A DNA stretch of 64,000 nt from Domibacillus indicus (GCF_000970685.1 NZ_LAJB01000009.1:1-64000); one strand, 5' to 3'. Numbered from the stretch's first letter, positions 25,312 through 37,412 are shown. Notes: a model not told the origin generated them from the letters alone. A program made the numbers and translations.

Positions 25312-26670
25312 TTATAGTTGCAAAAGCTTCCATTCCATAATGTCGCGTAAAAACTCCGGCATAAAGTACCGCTTCGACGGTGCTCTATGAAGCTCCACAA
25401 AATAATGGCCATACGTAAACATATCCAGTGTTGCAACTTTGTACGTTTTTTTCATTTCAATTGGCTGCCCGTTAATCAAAAAATACGGCTCCCTGATTTC
25501 AATCCGGTCATATATAAACCTCCCCATGACACTGCCGCGAAAGCCAAGCCCTTTTATTTGCAGGTGCGGCCACTTTTCATCGCAGGTCTGGCGCAGCACT
25601 TCTGCGAGCTCCGCACCGGTCAGTTCAATCAAGCAGGGGTTTATTGGATGCGGCAGCAGTTTATGAAGATCATACTTTGTTATCTCTCCCGCCGGCAGGC
25701 TTCCCAGCACAACTCCCGCGTTTAAAAACGAGCAGTCTGCGTGGCACCATTCGGTCAGCGCTTCTGCAAGCAGCTGCGGCAAAATAGACGGTTGAAACCA
25801 GTCACCGGAAAGCTCCCTGTCAAGATGGACTGCCGGAACAGACAGCGCTTTTTTCCCCCATTCCTCAAAGGCGGCCTGCTGCTCCCGCTCATCAGAAGGC
25901 GGTTTCAGCTCCCGGTTTGTTTCTGCCGCATAAGCACGCTTGGCCGTGATTTGGCCGCTTTCTGAATCCACTTCAATTTCTACGTGTCCGGCAAAATATC
26001 CATATTTTCCGGCCGCTGCAAGAAGCGTTCCGTTTACCATCTTCCCTTCATGAAACACATGGTGGGTATGCCCGCCGAGAATCACGTCTGCTTCTGTTTC
26101 TTCAGCTAACTTTTCATCATCGTACATGCCAAGGTGTGACAAAACAATCACAATGTCTGCCCGTTTTCTCAGCATGGCAATTTGTTTTTTCAGCTCATCA
26201 ATCGGCAGGGTTACACACCAGTCCAGCAGCTCATAAAATGCCGTATACTGGGCTGTTGCCGATGTAACTGCAATGGTGATGCCGCCAGCTTGAAAAAAAG
26301 CATGCGGCACAAGCCAGTCGGGACGGGTTTCCCCATTTTTTTCGAATAAATTTGCACATACAACCGGAAAAGCAGCCTGCTCGTATAAATTATTTAACGC
26401 TTCTCTCGGCAGTGTAATTCCTTCATTATTCCCGATCGCTGCTGCATCGAACCGCGATTTGTTCAGCAGTTCAATATTAAAAGTGCCGAGTGTGCCTTCG
26501 GTAAGCGGATGAGCACGGTCCACATGGTCCCCAATGTCAAAAGCAAACGAATACTCGCCCGCCTGTTCATGTAACGCACGGCGTTCTTCCAAAAACCGGG
26601 CAATTCTCGGCCAATTTTCAAAATGGCTGTGCAAATCATTTGTGTGATAAATATGTATCGTTTTTTTCAT
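25312..26670 (-). CDS. yunD: Metallophosphatase/5'-nucleotidase family protein YunD
   Basis: A 452-residue cytoplasmic (no signal peptide) protein with an N-terminal calcineurin-like metallophosphoesterase domain (HTNDLHSHF near 8, FDIGDHVDRAH near 45, GNNEG near 80, LSHLG near 180, GGHTHH near 205) and a C-terminal 5'-nucleotidase domain (from about 295). The metal-binding GNHE is GNNE here, as I recall for Bacillus YunD. It may hydrolyse nucleotides or UDP-sugars; unproven. ATG at 26670 is used, following AGGTGGAG; a GTG two codons earlier is too close to the site. Confidence 0.87.
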   Translation of the reverse strand: MKKTIHIYHTNDLHSHFENWPRIARFLEERRALHEQAGEYSFAFDIGDHVDRAHPLTEGTLGTFNIELLNKSRFDAAAIGNNEGITLPREALNNLYEQAAFPVVCANLFEKNGETRPDWLVPHAFFQAGGITIAVTSATAQYTAFYELLDWCVTLPIDELKKQIAMLRKRADIVIVLSHLGMYDDEKLAEETEADVILGGHTHHVFHEGKMVNGTLLAAAGKYGYFAGHVEIEVDSESGQITAKRAYAAETNRELKPPSDEREQQAAFEEWGKKALSVPAVHLDRELSGDWFQPSILPQLLAEALTEWCHADCSFLNAGVVLGSLPAGEITKYDLHKLLPHPINPCLIELTGAELAEVLRQTCDEKWPHLQIKGLGFRGSVMGRFIYDRIEIREPYFLINGQPIEMKKTYKVATLDMFTYGHYFVELHRAPSKRYFMPEFLRDIMEWKLLQL

Positions 26671-26683
26671 GTTCACTCCACCT

Positions 26684-27493
26684 TTAATAAATGCCCTGCC
26701 AGATCAGGCGGACACCGACCAAAATCAATACGAGACGGAGCAGCATTACAACCGTTTTAGAGGCAATCCGCGCATTCAGCCAGGCGCCGATCTTTGCTCC
26801 GAACCAGGCGCCGGGCACAAGTGCCGCCGCATAAAGCCAGTTTACATTCCCCAGTGTTATATGTGCTGTGCTTGAGACACAGGCAGATAAAAAAATCAGC
26901 AGCATGGACGTTGCAACCGCCACATGCGGCGGCACCGCAAACAGCATAATCATAGCCGGCACCATAAGCGAGCCTCCTCCGATACCGAACAGGCCTCCAA
27001 AAAAGCCGACAATAAAAGAAGCAGCGGTTCCGGTAACCGGCTCTATCGAATAGGTGTGCAGCCCTTCATTGTCCTTAAACTCCCGCTTTATACCACGTGC
27101 TCCAAACAGCGGTTTTGCACGATTTTTAAACATCAGGACAACGGACATTCCTATCATAAACAAACCGAAATACAAGCTGAACTGTTCTGCGTTTAATCCT
27201 TTATTGGCCCAGGCGCCCAGGACGCTCCCGGGCGCACTTCCGATAAATAAAATAAGGCCCAGTTTATAATCAACCTTTTTCTGCTTCATATATGCAAGAG
27301 TGGACGACAATCCGGTTACAATCAAAATCAATGATGATGTGCCGACCACCGCCTGCGGCGAAACTTCGTTTACCATTCCCGTTCCGCCCAAAAAAAGCAG
27401 GGACGGCACAATAATGATACCGCCGCCGAGACCGACAAGTGATCCGGTAACAGCCGCAATCAGGCCCACTCCAAGCAAAATGATCCATTCCAT
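26684..27493 (-). CDS. yunE: TauE/SafE-family anion exporter YunE
   Basis: A 269-residue membrane protein with about eight helices in two repeats, each beginning with the family glycine motif (LVGLGGGIIIVPSLLF near 20 and GIGGGSLMVPAMIM near 165). The family moves sulfite, sulfoacetate or similar anions; the substrate here is unknown. It is followed within 13 bases by yunD and preceded within 14 bases by yunF, so yunF-yunE-yunD-yunB are probably cotranscribed, as in B. subtilis apart from the missing yunC. Confidence 0.88.
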   Translation of the reverse strand: MEWIILLGVGLIAAVTGSLVGLGGGIIIVPSLLFLGGTGMVNEVSPQAVVGTSSLILIVTGLSSTLAYMKQKKVDYKLGLILFIGSAPGSVLGAWANKGLNAEQFSLYFGLFMIGMSVVLMFKNRAKPLFGARGIKREFKDNEGLHTYSIEPVTGTAASFIVGFFGGLFGIGGGSLMVPAMIMLFAVPPHVAVATSMLLIFLSACVSSTAHITLGNVNWLYAAALVPGAWFGAKIGAWLNARIASKTVVMLLRLVLILVGVRLIWQGIY

Positions 27494-27507
27494 CCCGCCA
27501 AAGCCTC

Positions 27508-28353
27508 CTAAAATAAATCCAGCTGGCGTGAAGCTAAATTCTCATAATGAATGCCGGCTAAATCCAAATACTGTTTGGCGTTATCCGCCGCATCTCCGCC
27601 GGAATTGTTATTAAATAAAACGTAGACATCTTTTGACTGCTGATGCAGTTCAGCTGTAAAGTCTGCCCATTGACGCAGTTCGTTTGCATTGTAGCGGTAC
27701 AGGTAGCGGACTTCACGCCAGTTTTTCTGCCCGTTTTTTCGCCAGCCCGCCCGATTGCGTCCGTGCAGCCGGACCAGTGTTTTTTCTTTATTCGTTGCCT
27801 GAAGAACAATCGGAATAGACCCTTCACCCGCCTGCGGTTCGTCACACACCGTATGAATCCAGTTTTCATGTTCTAGAAAAGCAATGGTTTTATCAAAGTA
27901 TTTCGCTTCGTACCACGATTGGTTTCGAAATTCAATAGCGAGCGGCACCGCTCCCATCATCTCACGGCAATAACGGATATAGGTCACGTTTTCACGCGTA
28001 CAGTCAAACCAGGGTGGAAATTGAAACAGCACCATCGCAAGCTTTCCGGCTTCCATCATCGGCGTCAATGATAAGTTAAAAGCGTGAAACATCTCTTCCT
28101 TTGATTGAAACGGAATTTCGCCGCGCTCATGTCCGGTCATGCCCTGGTACGCTTTGACGACGAACCGGAAGCCTTCCGGCGTCTCATCCGTCCACTTGCG
28201 CATATTCCGCTCGGGCTGTACCGCGTAAAAGCTCGAATCTACTTCCACGGTTGGGAAGTGTGCGGCATACTCTTTTAATTTATCACGTGACGCTATTCCC
28301 TGCCTGTAGAGTGTATCGTGATCTCCCCATCCAGTAACACCTGTGTAAATCAT
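27508..28353 (-). CDS. yunF: DUF72 protein YunF
   Basis: A 281-residue TIM-barrel-like protein of the DUF72 (YunF/YecE) family: TGVTGWGDHDTLY at the start, VEVDSSFYA near 37, FQFPPWFD near 110, IEFRNQSWY near 142, and VLFNNNSGGDAADNA near 245. No enzymatic activity is established for the family. It is the first gene of the yunFEDB run. The ATG follows GAGGTGATGCG. Confidence 0.9.
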   Translation of the reverse strand: MIYTGVTGWGDHDTLYRQGIASRDKLKEYAAHFPTVEVDSSFYAVQPERNMRKWTDETPEGFRFVVKAYQGMTGHERGEIPFQSKEEMFHAFNLSLTPMMEAGKLAMVLFQFPPWFDCTRENVTYIRYCREMMGAVPLAIEFRNQSWYEAKYFDKTIAFLEHENWIHTVCDEPQAGEGSIPIVLQATNKEKTLVRLHGRNRAGWRKNGQKNWREVRYLYRYNANELRQWADFTAELHQQSKDVYVLFNNNSGGDAADNAKQYLDLAGIHYENLASRQLDLF

Positions 28354-28531
28354 TTCGCATCACCTCGTAGTAAGAGTGTAGCACACTTTTTAATTTGTTG
28401 TGAAAGATGAGAGGAGGCACGCTGACGCAAGGAGCTTTTTTATGTGTATCTCCCGTTAAATCTGGCAAAGCTATGTAAGAAACTTATTGATGATTCATGA
28501 AAACTTTGCGGAGAATGGATGTGTCGGTTTG

Positions 28532-29686
28532 ATGGAAAAAGCTTCAATCAGTGCGTTTCAATTATTTATTCTGGCTTTTTTATTCGAGATCGGAAGCTCG
28601 CTCCTTGTCGCCCTTTCAATTGGAGGCGCAAAGCAGGCCGCCTGGATATCGATTTTGATGGGTGCGTCAGCCGGGATTGTCCTGTTTTTTATTTATTATC
28701 TGTTATATCGTTTTTATCCCCGCATGCTTCCTGTTGAATATATGCAGGTTCTTTTAGGAAGCACAGCAGGAAAAATAATAGGCTTTATATACATTTTAGA
28801 TTTTATTTACCGGACATCAAGAAACCTTCGCGATTTTGGAGAAATTCTTACTTCCACTTTTTACGTAGAAACACCCCTTTTTGTGTTAAATGCTTTGTTT
28901 ATTTTAACCGCCATTTATGGACTGTCGAAAGGCATTGAAGTTCTTGCCCGTTCAGCGGAAGTACTCTTTTACATATTTTTAGCCATCAGTGTAAGCGGGT
29001 TTCTGCTGATTGCTTTCTCCGGCTTGATCGACGTTAATAATTTAAAGCCTGTTTTGCCAGACGGCTTCCGCCCTGTTTTTCGTACCTTCTATACAGAAAC
29101 GTTGTTTATTCCTTTTGGAGAAATTTTTGCTGTTGCCATGATTCTTCCATACGTAAAAAATGTAAAAAAAGCCGGACGCGCTGTTCTTTACGCCATTATC
29201 GCAAGCGGAATCATGCTTGCGCTTACCATGATGATCAATATCAGCGTCCTTGGTCCCCAGCTGGCAGCCCGGGCTCCTTTTCCGCTGCTGTCCACTATTC
29301 AAAGCATTCAGCTTGCTGATTTTTTTGAGCGGCTCGATATTTACTTTATTCTTTTTCTGATCATTGGCGGCTTTTTTAAGCTATGTATTTATTTTTATGC
29401 AGCCGTTATTGGCATTTCCAGCTTATTTAACATAAGAAAGCCCTCAAAAATTGCCTATCCAGTCGGCGTTGTTGCTTTGATTCTGTCGATCGCGATTGCC
29501 AGCAACTTTTCCGAGCATATACAAGAAGGACATAAAGTGGCTCCCTTATTCATTCAGGTTCCACTGCAATTTGTTATCCCGATCCTTCTTCTGATGATAG
29601 CCATCTGGAAAAACCGAAAGCAGAAGAAAGCAAAAAAGGAAGGTTCCGGAAAATCCACCAGTTCCGCATCAAGCAAGTTAAAGTAG
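28532..29686 (+). CDS. GerAB/YndE-like germination permease (orphan)
   Basis: A 384-residue protein with ten or so membrane helices in the APC fold, belonging to the spore germination GerB (GerAB/YndE) family, the ligand-binding subunit of germinant receptors in the spore inner membrane. It ends in a low-complexity basic tail (KQKKAKKEGSGKSTSSASSK). No gerAA or gerAC gene is next to it, so it either partners with subunits encoded elsewhere or is an orphan. The start is uncertain: ATG 28532 matches family N-termini (MEKASISAFQLF) but its nearest GGAG is about 18 bases away; ATG 28487 has none. Confidence 0.8.
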   Translation: MEKASISAFQLFILAFLFEIGSSLLVALSIGGAKQAAWISILMGASAGIVLFFIYYLLYRFYPRMLPVEYMQVLLGSTAGKIIGFIYILDFIYRTSRNLRDFGEILTSTFYVETPLFVLNALFILTAIYGLSKGIEVLARSAEVLFYIFLAISVSGFLLIAFSGLIDVNNLKPVLPDGFRPVFRTFYTETLFIPFGEIFAVAMILPYVKNVKKAGRAVLYAIIASGIMLALTMMINISVLGPQLAARAPFPLLSTIQSIQLADFFERLDIYFILFLIIGGFFKLCIYFYAAVIGISSLFNIRKPSKIAYPVGVVALILSIAIASNFSEHIQEGHKVAPLFIQVPLQFVIPILLLMIAIWKNRKQKKAKKEGSGKSTSSASSKLK

Positions 29687-29787
29687 CGATCCAGCATTTC
29701 CTTGACTTTCTCCTGTATCTCTTTCATCGGTTTCTTCTTGAAGTATATTTACAGGTTTCATCCGTTCAATCCCATTTTTATATTTTA

Positions 29788-29894
29788 TTTGGGGCGGTAT
29801 GACAAAATTCGGGGTGGTTTTCCTTAGGGGCGGTAAGCTACTTTTCCGCCCCTGGCATAGGATATATCGCCCCGAATGACGAAATACCGCCCTA
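29788..29894 (+). repeat. GGGCGGTAT intergenic repeat, copy C
   Basis: About 107 bp. Left arm GGGGCGGTAT-N6-ATTCGGGGTGG; right arm, on the other strand, AGGGCGGTAT-N6-ATTCGGGGCGA; between them AGGGGCGGTAAG and TTTTCCGCCCCTGG. This is the most complete copy and shows that the element is an imperfect palindrome of a repeated GGGCGG unit. It lies in the 328-base gap between the convergent gerAB-like and sufB genes; nothing coding was seen in that gap. Confidence 0.7.
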
Positions 29895-29955
29895 ATTGAA
29901 AAGTTCATCCGGTCCTGGCACGCTGAATACCACGAAAAAGAGATAAATTTCAACA

Positions 29956-29994
29956 CGTAAAAAACCCGGACCAATCGGTGGCCCGGGTTTTTTA
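29956..29994. terminator. Terminator of the suf operon
   Basis: AAAACCCGG (29961-29969) pairs with CCGGGTTTT (29983-29991); A and T runs on either side make it bidirectional. It lies 21 bases after the sufB stop. Confidence 0.8.
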
Positions 29995-30014
29995 AACAAG
30001 CATGCTTTTATGGA

Positions 30015-31412
30015 TTAGCCAATTGAACCTTCCATTTCGAACTTGATTAAACGGTTCATTTCAACGGCATATTCCATTGGCAGTTCTTTTGTAAATGGCT
30101 CGATAAAGCCCATAACGATCATTTCAGTTGCTTCTTCTTCTGAAATACCGCGGCTCATCAAGTAGAACAATTGCTCTTCAGACACTTTTGATACTTTTGC
30201 TTCGTGCTCAAGAGAGATATTGTCATTTAGAATTTCGTTGTATGGAATCGTATCTGATGTTGATTTGTTGTCCATAATGAGTGTATCGCACTCAATATTA
30301 GAACGGGCGCCTTCCGCTTTGCGTCCAAAATGAACGATACCGCGGTATGTTACTTTTCCGCCCTGTTTTGAAATCGATTTTGATACAATCGTTGATGATG
30401 TGTTTGGTGCAAGGTGAATCATTTTTGCCCCTGCATCCTGATGCTGTCCTTTGCCGGCAAGAGCGATTGACAGTGTCATGCCGCGCGCGCCTTCGCCTTT
30501 TAAAATAACAGCTGGATATTTCATTGTCAGCTTCGAACCGATGTTGCCATCGACCCATTCCATCGTAGCGTTTGCTTCACACACAGCACGCTTTGTAACC
30601 AGGTTAAAGACGTTGTTCGCCCAGTTTTGGATGGTTGTGTAACGGCAATACGCACCTTCTGCAATGTAAATTTCAACAACCGCAGAGTGAAGGGAATTTG
30701 TTGTGTAAACAGGCGCTGTGCAGCCTTCTACATAGTGGACACTTGCATCCTTGTCCACGATGATCAGTGTACGCTCAAATTGTCCCATGTTTTCCGAGTT
30801 GATACGGAAATACGCTTGAAGCGGCGTATCCACTTTCACACCTGGCGGCACGTAGATAAACGATCCGCCGGACCATACAGCCGAGTTAAGTGCCGCAAAC
30901 TTGTTGTCTGTCGGCGGAATCACAGTCGCCCAGTGCTTTTTGAAAATTTCTTCGTTTTCTTTCAATGCAGAATCCGTGTCTTTAAAGACGATACCGAGCT
31001 CTTCCAAATCTTCTTTCATGTTGTGGTAAACAACTTCAGATTCGTACTGCGCAGATACGCCGGCCAGATACTTTTGCTCCGCTTCCGGGATACCAAGCTT
31101 ATCAAACGTCTGCTTGATTTCCTCCGGCACCTCGTCCCAGGATTTCTCAGAACGCTCGGATGGCTTTACGTAATACGTAATTTCATCAAAGTTAAGAGAC
31201 GACATATCGCCTCCCCATTGCGGCATTGGCATTTTATAAAAATGCTCCAATGATTTTAAACGGAAGTCAAGCATCCATTGCGGTTCTTCCTTCATTTTTG
31301 AAATTTCTTTTACAATGTCAGGCGTCAATCCGCGTTCAGAACGGAAAATCGAAACGTCGCGGTCATGGAAGCCATATTTGTAATCGCCAATTTCAGGGGC
31401 TTTTTTGGCCAT
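30015..31412 (-). CDS. sufB: Fe-S cluster assembly protein SufB
   Basis: A 465-residue core scaffold subunit of the SufBCD complex, on which iron-sulfur clusters are built. The conserved C-terminal beta-helix region ([21 protein letters not shown] and [14 protein letters not shown]-type strands) and the end [20 protein letters not shown] are clear. The start at 31412 follows ACAGGAGGA; a longer frame begins within the intergenic region without a site. Last gene of sufC-sufD-sufS-sufU-sufB, 71 bases after sufU. Confidence 0.96.
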   Translation of the reverse strand: MAKKAPEIGDYKYGFHDRDVSIFRSERGLTPDIVKEISKMKEEPQWMLDFRLKSLEHFYKMPMPQWGGDMSSLNFDEITYYVKPSERSEKSWDEVPEEIKQTFDKLGIPEAEQKYLAGVSAQYESEVVYHNMKEDLEELGIVFKDTDSALKENEEIFKKHWATVIPPTDNKFAALNSAVWSGGSFIYVPPGVKVDTPLQAYFRINSENMGQFERTLIIVDKDASVHYVEGCTAPVYTTNSLHSAVVEIYIAEGAYCRYTTIQNWANNVFNLVTKRAVCEANATMEWVDGNIGSKLTMKYPAVILKGEGARGMTLSIALAGKGQHQDAGAKMIHLAPNTSSTIVSKSISKQGGKVTYRGIVHFGRKAEGARSNIECDTLIMDNKSTSDTIPYNEILNDNISLEHEAKVSKVSEEQLFYLMSRGISEEEATEMIVMGFIEPFTKELPMEYAVEMNRLIKFEMEGSIG

Positions 31413-31483
31413 GTTGCATTCCTCCTGTTGTGGCAGGCTGGCACGAAAAGCGAAACATTTTTCCCCAGCCTGCTTTGTAAATT

Positions 31484-34444
<2,961 letters not shown>

Positions 34445-34460
34445 GTTTGTTCCTCCTCGA

Positions 34461-35237
34461 TTACTGTACCGTTTCGTCTTCGATGCCAAGTTCCTGCTTG
34501 ATCCAGTCGTAGCCTTCCGCTTCCAGGCGTTCCGCCAGTTCCGCACCGCCGGACTTGACGATTTTGCCCTGCATCATAACATGGACAAAGTCAGGCGTAA
34601 TGTAATTCAATAGACGCTGGTAGTGAGTAATCATCAGGCAGCCGAAATCCTCACTGCGCATTTTGTTGATTCCTTTTGAAACGACCTTTAGGGCGTCGAT
34701 ATCAAGACCGGAGTCAATTTCATCCAAAATAGCAATTTTCGGTTCAATGGTCATCAATTGCAAGATTTCATTCCGTTTTTTCTCACCGCCCGAGAAACCT
34801 TCGTTTAAGTAACGCTGGGCCATATCCTGATCCATTTCAAGAAGGTCCATATTATTGTCCATCTGGCGGATAAATTTCATTAGTGAGATCTCATCGCCTT
34901 CTTCACGGCGGGAATTCACAGCTGAACGAAGGAATTCAGCGTTTGTTACTCCAGTAATTTCACTTGGATACTGCATAGCAAGGAAAAGACCGGCGCGTGC
35001 GCGTTCGTCTACTTCCATTTCAAGCACGTCTTCTCCGTCGAGTGTAATAGAACCTTGTGTAACTTCATATTTAGGGTGCCCCATAATAGCGGAAGAAAGA
35101 GTAGATTTACCTGTTCCGTTCGGTCCCATGATCGCATGGAACTCGCCGCCTTTAATTTCAAGGTTGACTCCTTTTAAAATTTCCTTCCCGTCAATAGAGA
35201 CGTGGAGATCTTTAATTGTTAACGTAGATTGTGACAT
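34461..35237 (-). CDS. sufC: SufC ATPase
   Basis: A 258-residue ABC-type ATPase that drives the SufBCD scaffold; it is cytoplasmic and not a transporter. Walker A GPNGTGKST near 38, ABC signature FSGGEKKR near 150, Walker B IAILDEIDSGLD near 170. First gene of the suf operon; GGAGGG stands before the ATG. The 180-base upstream region holds a predicted sigma-A promoter. Confidence 0.96.
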   Translation of the reverse strand: MSQSTLTIKDLHVSIDGKEILKGVNLEIKGGEFHAIMGPNGTGKSTLSSAIMGHPKYEVTQGSITLDGEDVLEMEVDERARAGLFLAMQYPSEITGVTNAEFLRSAVNSRREEGDEISLMKFIRQMDNNMDLLEMDQDMAQRYLNEGFSGGEKKRNEILQLMTIEPKIAILDEIDSGLDIDALKVVSKGINKMRSEDFGCLMITHYQRLLNYITPDFVHVMMQGKIVKSGGAELAERLEAEGYDWIKQELGIEDETVQ

Positions 35238-35304
35238 GTTTTACCCTCCGTATTCATCGGCTGAGACGGCCGATTGTGTCTATTCTCAGTTTATTCTCAT
35301 TACA

Positions 35305-35333
35305 ATCTTATAACAAATGAAATTTATATTCAA
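35305..35333 (-). promoter_or_regulatory. sufC: Predicted promoter of the suf operon
   Basis: On the minus strand TTGAAT (35328-35333) is 17 bases from TAAGAT (35305-35310), about 70 bases before the sufC start. Directly downstream are two GAGAATA repeats (TGAGAATAAACTGAGAATAG) that could be a regulator site; no perfect Fur or PerR box is seen. Confidence 0.45.
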
Positions 35334-35373
35334 CCGCGGAAACCGATTACATTAAGCATTCTCAAATAAAAGA

Positions 35374-35404
35374 GAAAAAACCGGCTTTTAAGCCGGTTTT
35401 TTCT
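35374..35404 (-). terminator. Terminator of the small unknown gene upstream of suf
   Basis: AAAACCGGCTT (35377-35387) pairs with AAGCCGGTTTT (35390-35400); T-rich on the minus strand. Bidirectional in form. It insulates the suf promoter from the gene at 35416. Confidence 0.75.
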
Positions 35405-35415
35405 TACTGTTTTTA

Positions 35416-35592
35416 TTATAAATGGTTTGTAAAATTACGATTCATGTCAGCAACCATGCGCATTGACTGCTGGTGGTCCTTCTCACGCTGCTGCTCAACT
35501 TCCATTCTCACTTCATGCTTCTGGCTGTACTCTGCATAGCCGATGCCGTAATTAGCATGCATCGCTTTTTCCATACCTTCTGTGTGCTTCAT
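35416..35592 (-). CDS. Small helical protein of unknown function (58 or 64 residues)
   Basis: Encodes MKHTEGMEKAMHANYGIGYA followed by a charged helical half (EYSQKHEVRMEVEQQREKDH and so on), ending NRNFTNHL. A 58-residue, Met- and charge-rich, probably helical soluble protein with a terminator 12 bases after its stop. The ATG at 35592 has no ribosome binding site; a fair one (AAAAGGA) lies 10 bases before an in-frame ATT at 35610, which would give 64 residues starting MSNSLN. An A11 tract (minus strand) precedes that site. I do not recognise the family. B. subtilis carries yurZ at this place, which is unrelated. Confidence 0.6.
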   Translation of the reverse strand: MKHTEGMEKAMHANYGIGYAEYSQKHEVRMEVEQQREKDHQQSMRMVADMNRNFTNHL

Positions 35593-35821
35593 ATTCAGTG
35601 AGTTACTAATGGGGAATCAATCCTTTTCGTTTTTTTTTTTGGAAGACCTGTCTTCCGCTGTTTATGATAGCAGGATTCAGGCAGGACGTGCAAAAGCAGT
35701 ATAGCTTCTTCAGGCCCTCTCACACCGGGTGAGCTCCAATCTACTCTTATATATAGCCGCTGCCTCAAAATATAAACCTTATTCTCCCGAATTCGCAATT
35801 GTCCGAAAAATACCCGGAAAG

Positions 35822-35850
35822 AAAAACGCCTGGTACAGGCCCAGGCGCTC
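35822..35850 (-). terminator. Terminator of the metNPQ operon
   Basis: CGCCTGG (35827-35833) pairs with CCAGGCG (35841-35847); T5 follows on the minus strand. It begins 8 bases after the metQ stop. Confidence 0.75.
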
Positions 35851-35857
35851 TCTATGT

Positions 35858-36712
35858 TTATTCAGTTACCGGAACGACTGCTCCGTCCCATTCATTTGTA
35901 ATAAAGTCTTGAACTTCTTGCGATTTCAGCACATCAACCAGTGCCTTGATTTTTTCGGAATCTTCATCGCCGGCACGTGTGACGATCAAGTTCGCATACG
36001 GTGAATCTGTGCTTTCAATGGCAATAGAATCTTCTGTCGGGCTGATGCCCGCGTCAATTGCATAGTTTGAATTGATGACGACTGCATCGCCTTCACCGTT
36101 ATTATAGATTTGCGGAAGCAAAGCCGGCTCATAATCATAGTCAAACTTGATGTTTTTCGGATTTTCGCCAATATCATCAAGAGTAGCCTGCGTTTTTTCG
36201 ACTCCCTCCTTGATTGTAATCAGCCCTTCTTTTTCCAAAATCATCAAAATACGGCCATGCTCGGCAACCGAGTTGCTTAAAATAATTGTTGCGCCGTCCG
36301 GAAGCTCATCAAGGCTTTTGTATTCTTTTGAGTAAACAGCCATTGGTTCAATGTGGATAGCTCCTGCGCTTTCAAAATCGTAGCCCTGCTCTTTTTCTTG
36401 AAGCTCAAGATACGGAAGGTGCTGGAAGTAGTTTGCGTCCAGATCCCCTTCTTCAAGCGCGGTATTTGGCAAAACATAATCCTGGAATGTTTCAATTTGC
36501 AAATCATATCCTTTTTCTTCCAATAGCGGTTTTGCTTCTTCCAAAATGACTGCGTGCGGTGTATTCGATGCACCGACCACAATTGTTTTATCCTCTTTTG
36601 ACGAGCCTGAATCTGAATCAGCTCCTGTATCTGACGCTTCCTCTCCGCCGCCGCATGCTGCAAGAACAAGTACAATAGCGGCTGTTAAAAAGCCTAAAAG
36701 CCATTTTTTCAT
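35858..36712 (-). CDS. metQ: Methionine ABC transporter substrate-binding lipoprotein
   Basis: A 284-residue NlpA/MetQ-family lipoprotein anchored outside the membrane, binding methionine for import. Signal peptide with lipobox LAAC at residue 17-20 followed by a Gly/Glu/Ser-rich linker to about residue 45; the family segments VILEEAKPLLEEKGYDL, DYVLPNTALEEGDLDANYFQH and ANLIVTRAGDE follow. The start at 36712 has AAGGAGGA upstream; the longer frame reads into metI. Last gene of metN-metI-metQ. Confidence 0.93.
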   Translation of the reverse strand: MKKWLLGFLTAAIVLVLAACGGGEEASDTGADSDSGSSKEDKTIVVGASNTPHAVILEEAKPLLEEKGYDLQIETFQDYVLPNTALEEGDLDANYFQHLPYLELQEKEQGYDFESAGAIHIEPMAVYSKEYKSLDELPDGATIILSNSVAEHGRILMILEKEGLITIKEGVEKTQATLDDIGENPKNIKFDYDYEPALLPQIYNNGEGDAVVINSNYAIDAGISPTEDSIAIESTDSPYANLIVTRAGDEDSEKIKALVDVLKSQEVQDFITNEWDGAVVPVTE

Positions 36713-36743
36713 GCTGATAATCCTCCTTGAAGTTATATTTTTA

Positions 36744-37412
36744 TTAACGTTTATCAAGCTTGCGGACAGCCGTATCGCCGATAAACTGGATAATAAACAC
36801 AATAATGAGTATGACAATCGTCGCCATCACGGTAACATCGTTACGGCTGCGCTGGAACCCGTCTAAGAAAGCCAGGTTTCCAAGACCTCCAGCCCCGATA
36901 ACACCGGCCATTGCCGTATAGCCGACAAGCGCAATAGCCGTAACCGTTAAGCCTGAAACAAGAGCCGGCATGGATTCCGGAATGAGCACTTTTCGGATAA
37001 TCGTCCATGTAGAAGCTCCCATTGCCCGGGCCGCTTCAACAACGCCTTTATCAATTTCGCGGAGGGCAATTTCCACCATGCGCGCATAAAATGGCGCTGC
37101 TCCAATAATAAGCGCCGGCAAGGCTGCATTTTCACCGATAATGGTACCCATAATTGTTTTTGTAAATGGAATTAATAAAACAATTAAAATAATAAAAGGA
37201 ATAGACCGGAACACGTTCACAATAATAGCTGTCACGCTGTATACCGCCCTATTTTGCCAGAGCTGGCCTTTGGATGTTAAAAACAGCAGAAGACCAAGGA
37301 GCATACCGATAATAAAGGTAATGACCACTGAAATACCTGTCATATAAAGTGTTTCATAGGTTGCTTCCCACATTTTCTCCCAGTCGACGTTCGGGAACCA
37401 CTGCTCACTCAT
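36744..37412 (-). CDS. metP: Methionine ABC transporter permease (MetI/MetP)
   Basis: A 222-residue inner-membrane permease with five helices and the cytoplasmic EAA loop (EAARAMGASTWTIIRKVLIPE near 135) that contacts the MetN ATPase. The length is normal for MetI-type permeases. It overlaps the end of metN by 8 bases and is followed 31 bases later by metQ. Confidence 0.93.
   Translation of the reverse strand: MSEQWFPNVDWEKMWEATYETLYMTGISVVITFIIGMLLGLLLFLTSKGQLWQNRAVYSVTAIIVNVFRSIPFIILIVLLIPFTKTIMGTIIGENAALPALIIGAAPFYARMVEIALREIDKGVVEAARAMGASTWTIIRKVLIPESMPALVSGLTVTAIALVGYTAMAGVIGAGGLGNLAFLDGFQRSRNDVTVMATIVILIIVFIIQFIGDTAVRKLDKR

Noticed and set aside
29558-29727. Minus-strand frame MKEIQEKVKEMLDRYFNLLD... 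overlapping the end of the gerAB-like gene
   Set aside because: The first part looks amphipathic, but it runs antisense into the permease gene, ends in a composition typical of antisense frames and lacks a good ribosome binding site.
35237-35340. Fur or PerR box before sufC
   Set aside because: GAGAATA repeats and a TTATAAGATTGTAA stretch are suggestive, but neither matches the 7-1-7 Fur/PerR consensus well enough.
35595-35798. 67-codon minus-strand frame between metQ and the small gene
   Set aside because: No ribosome binding site, no hydrophobic or domain pattern, and it crosses the A11 tract; judged non-coding.
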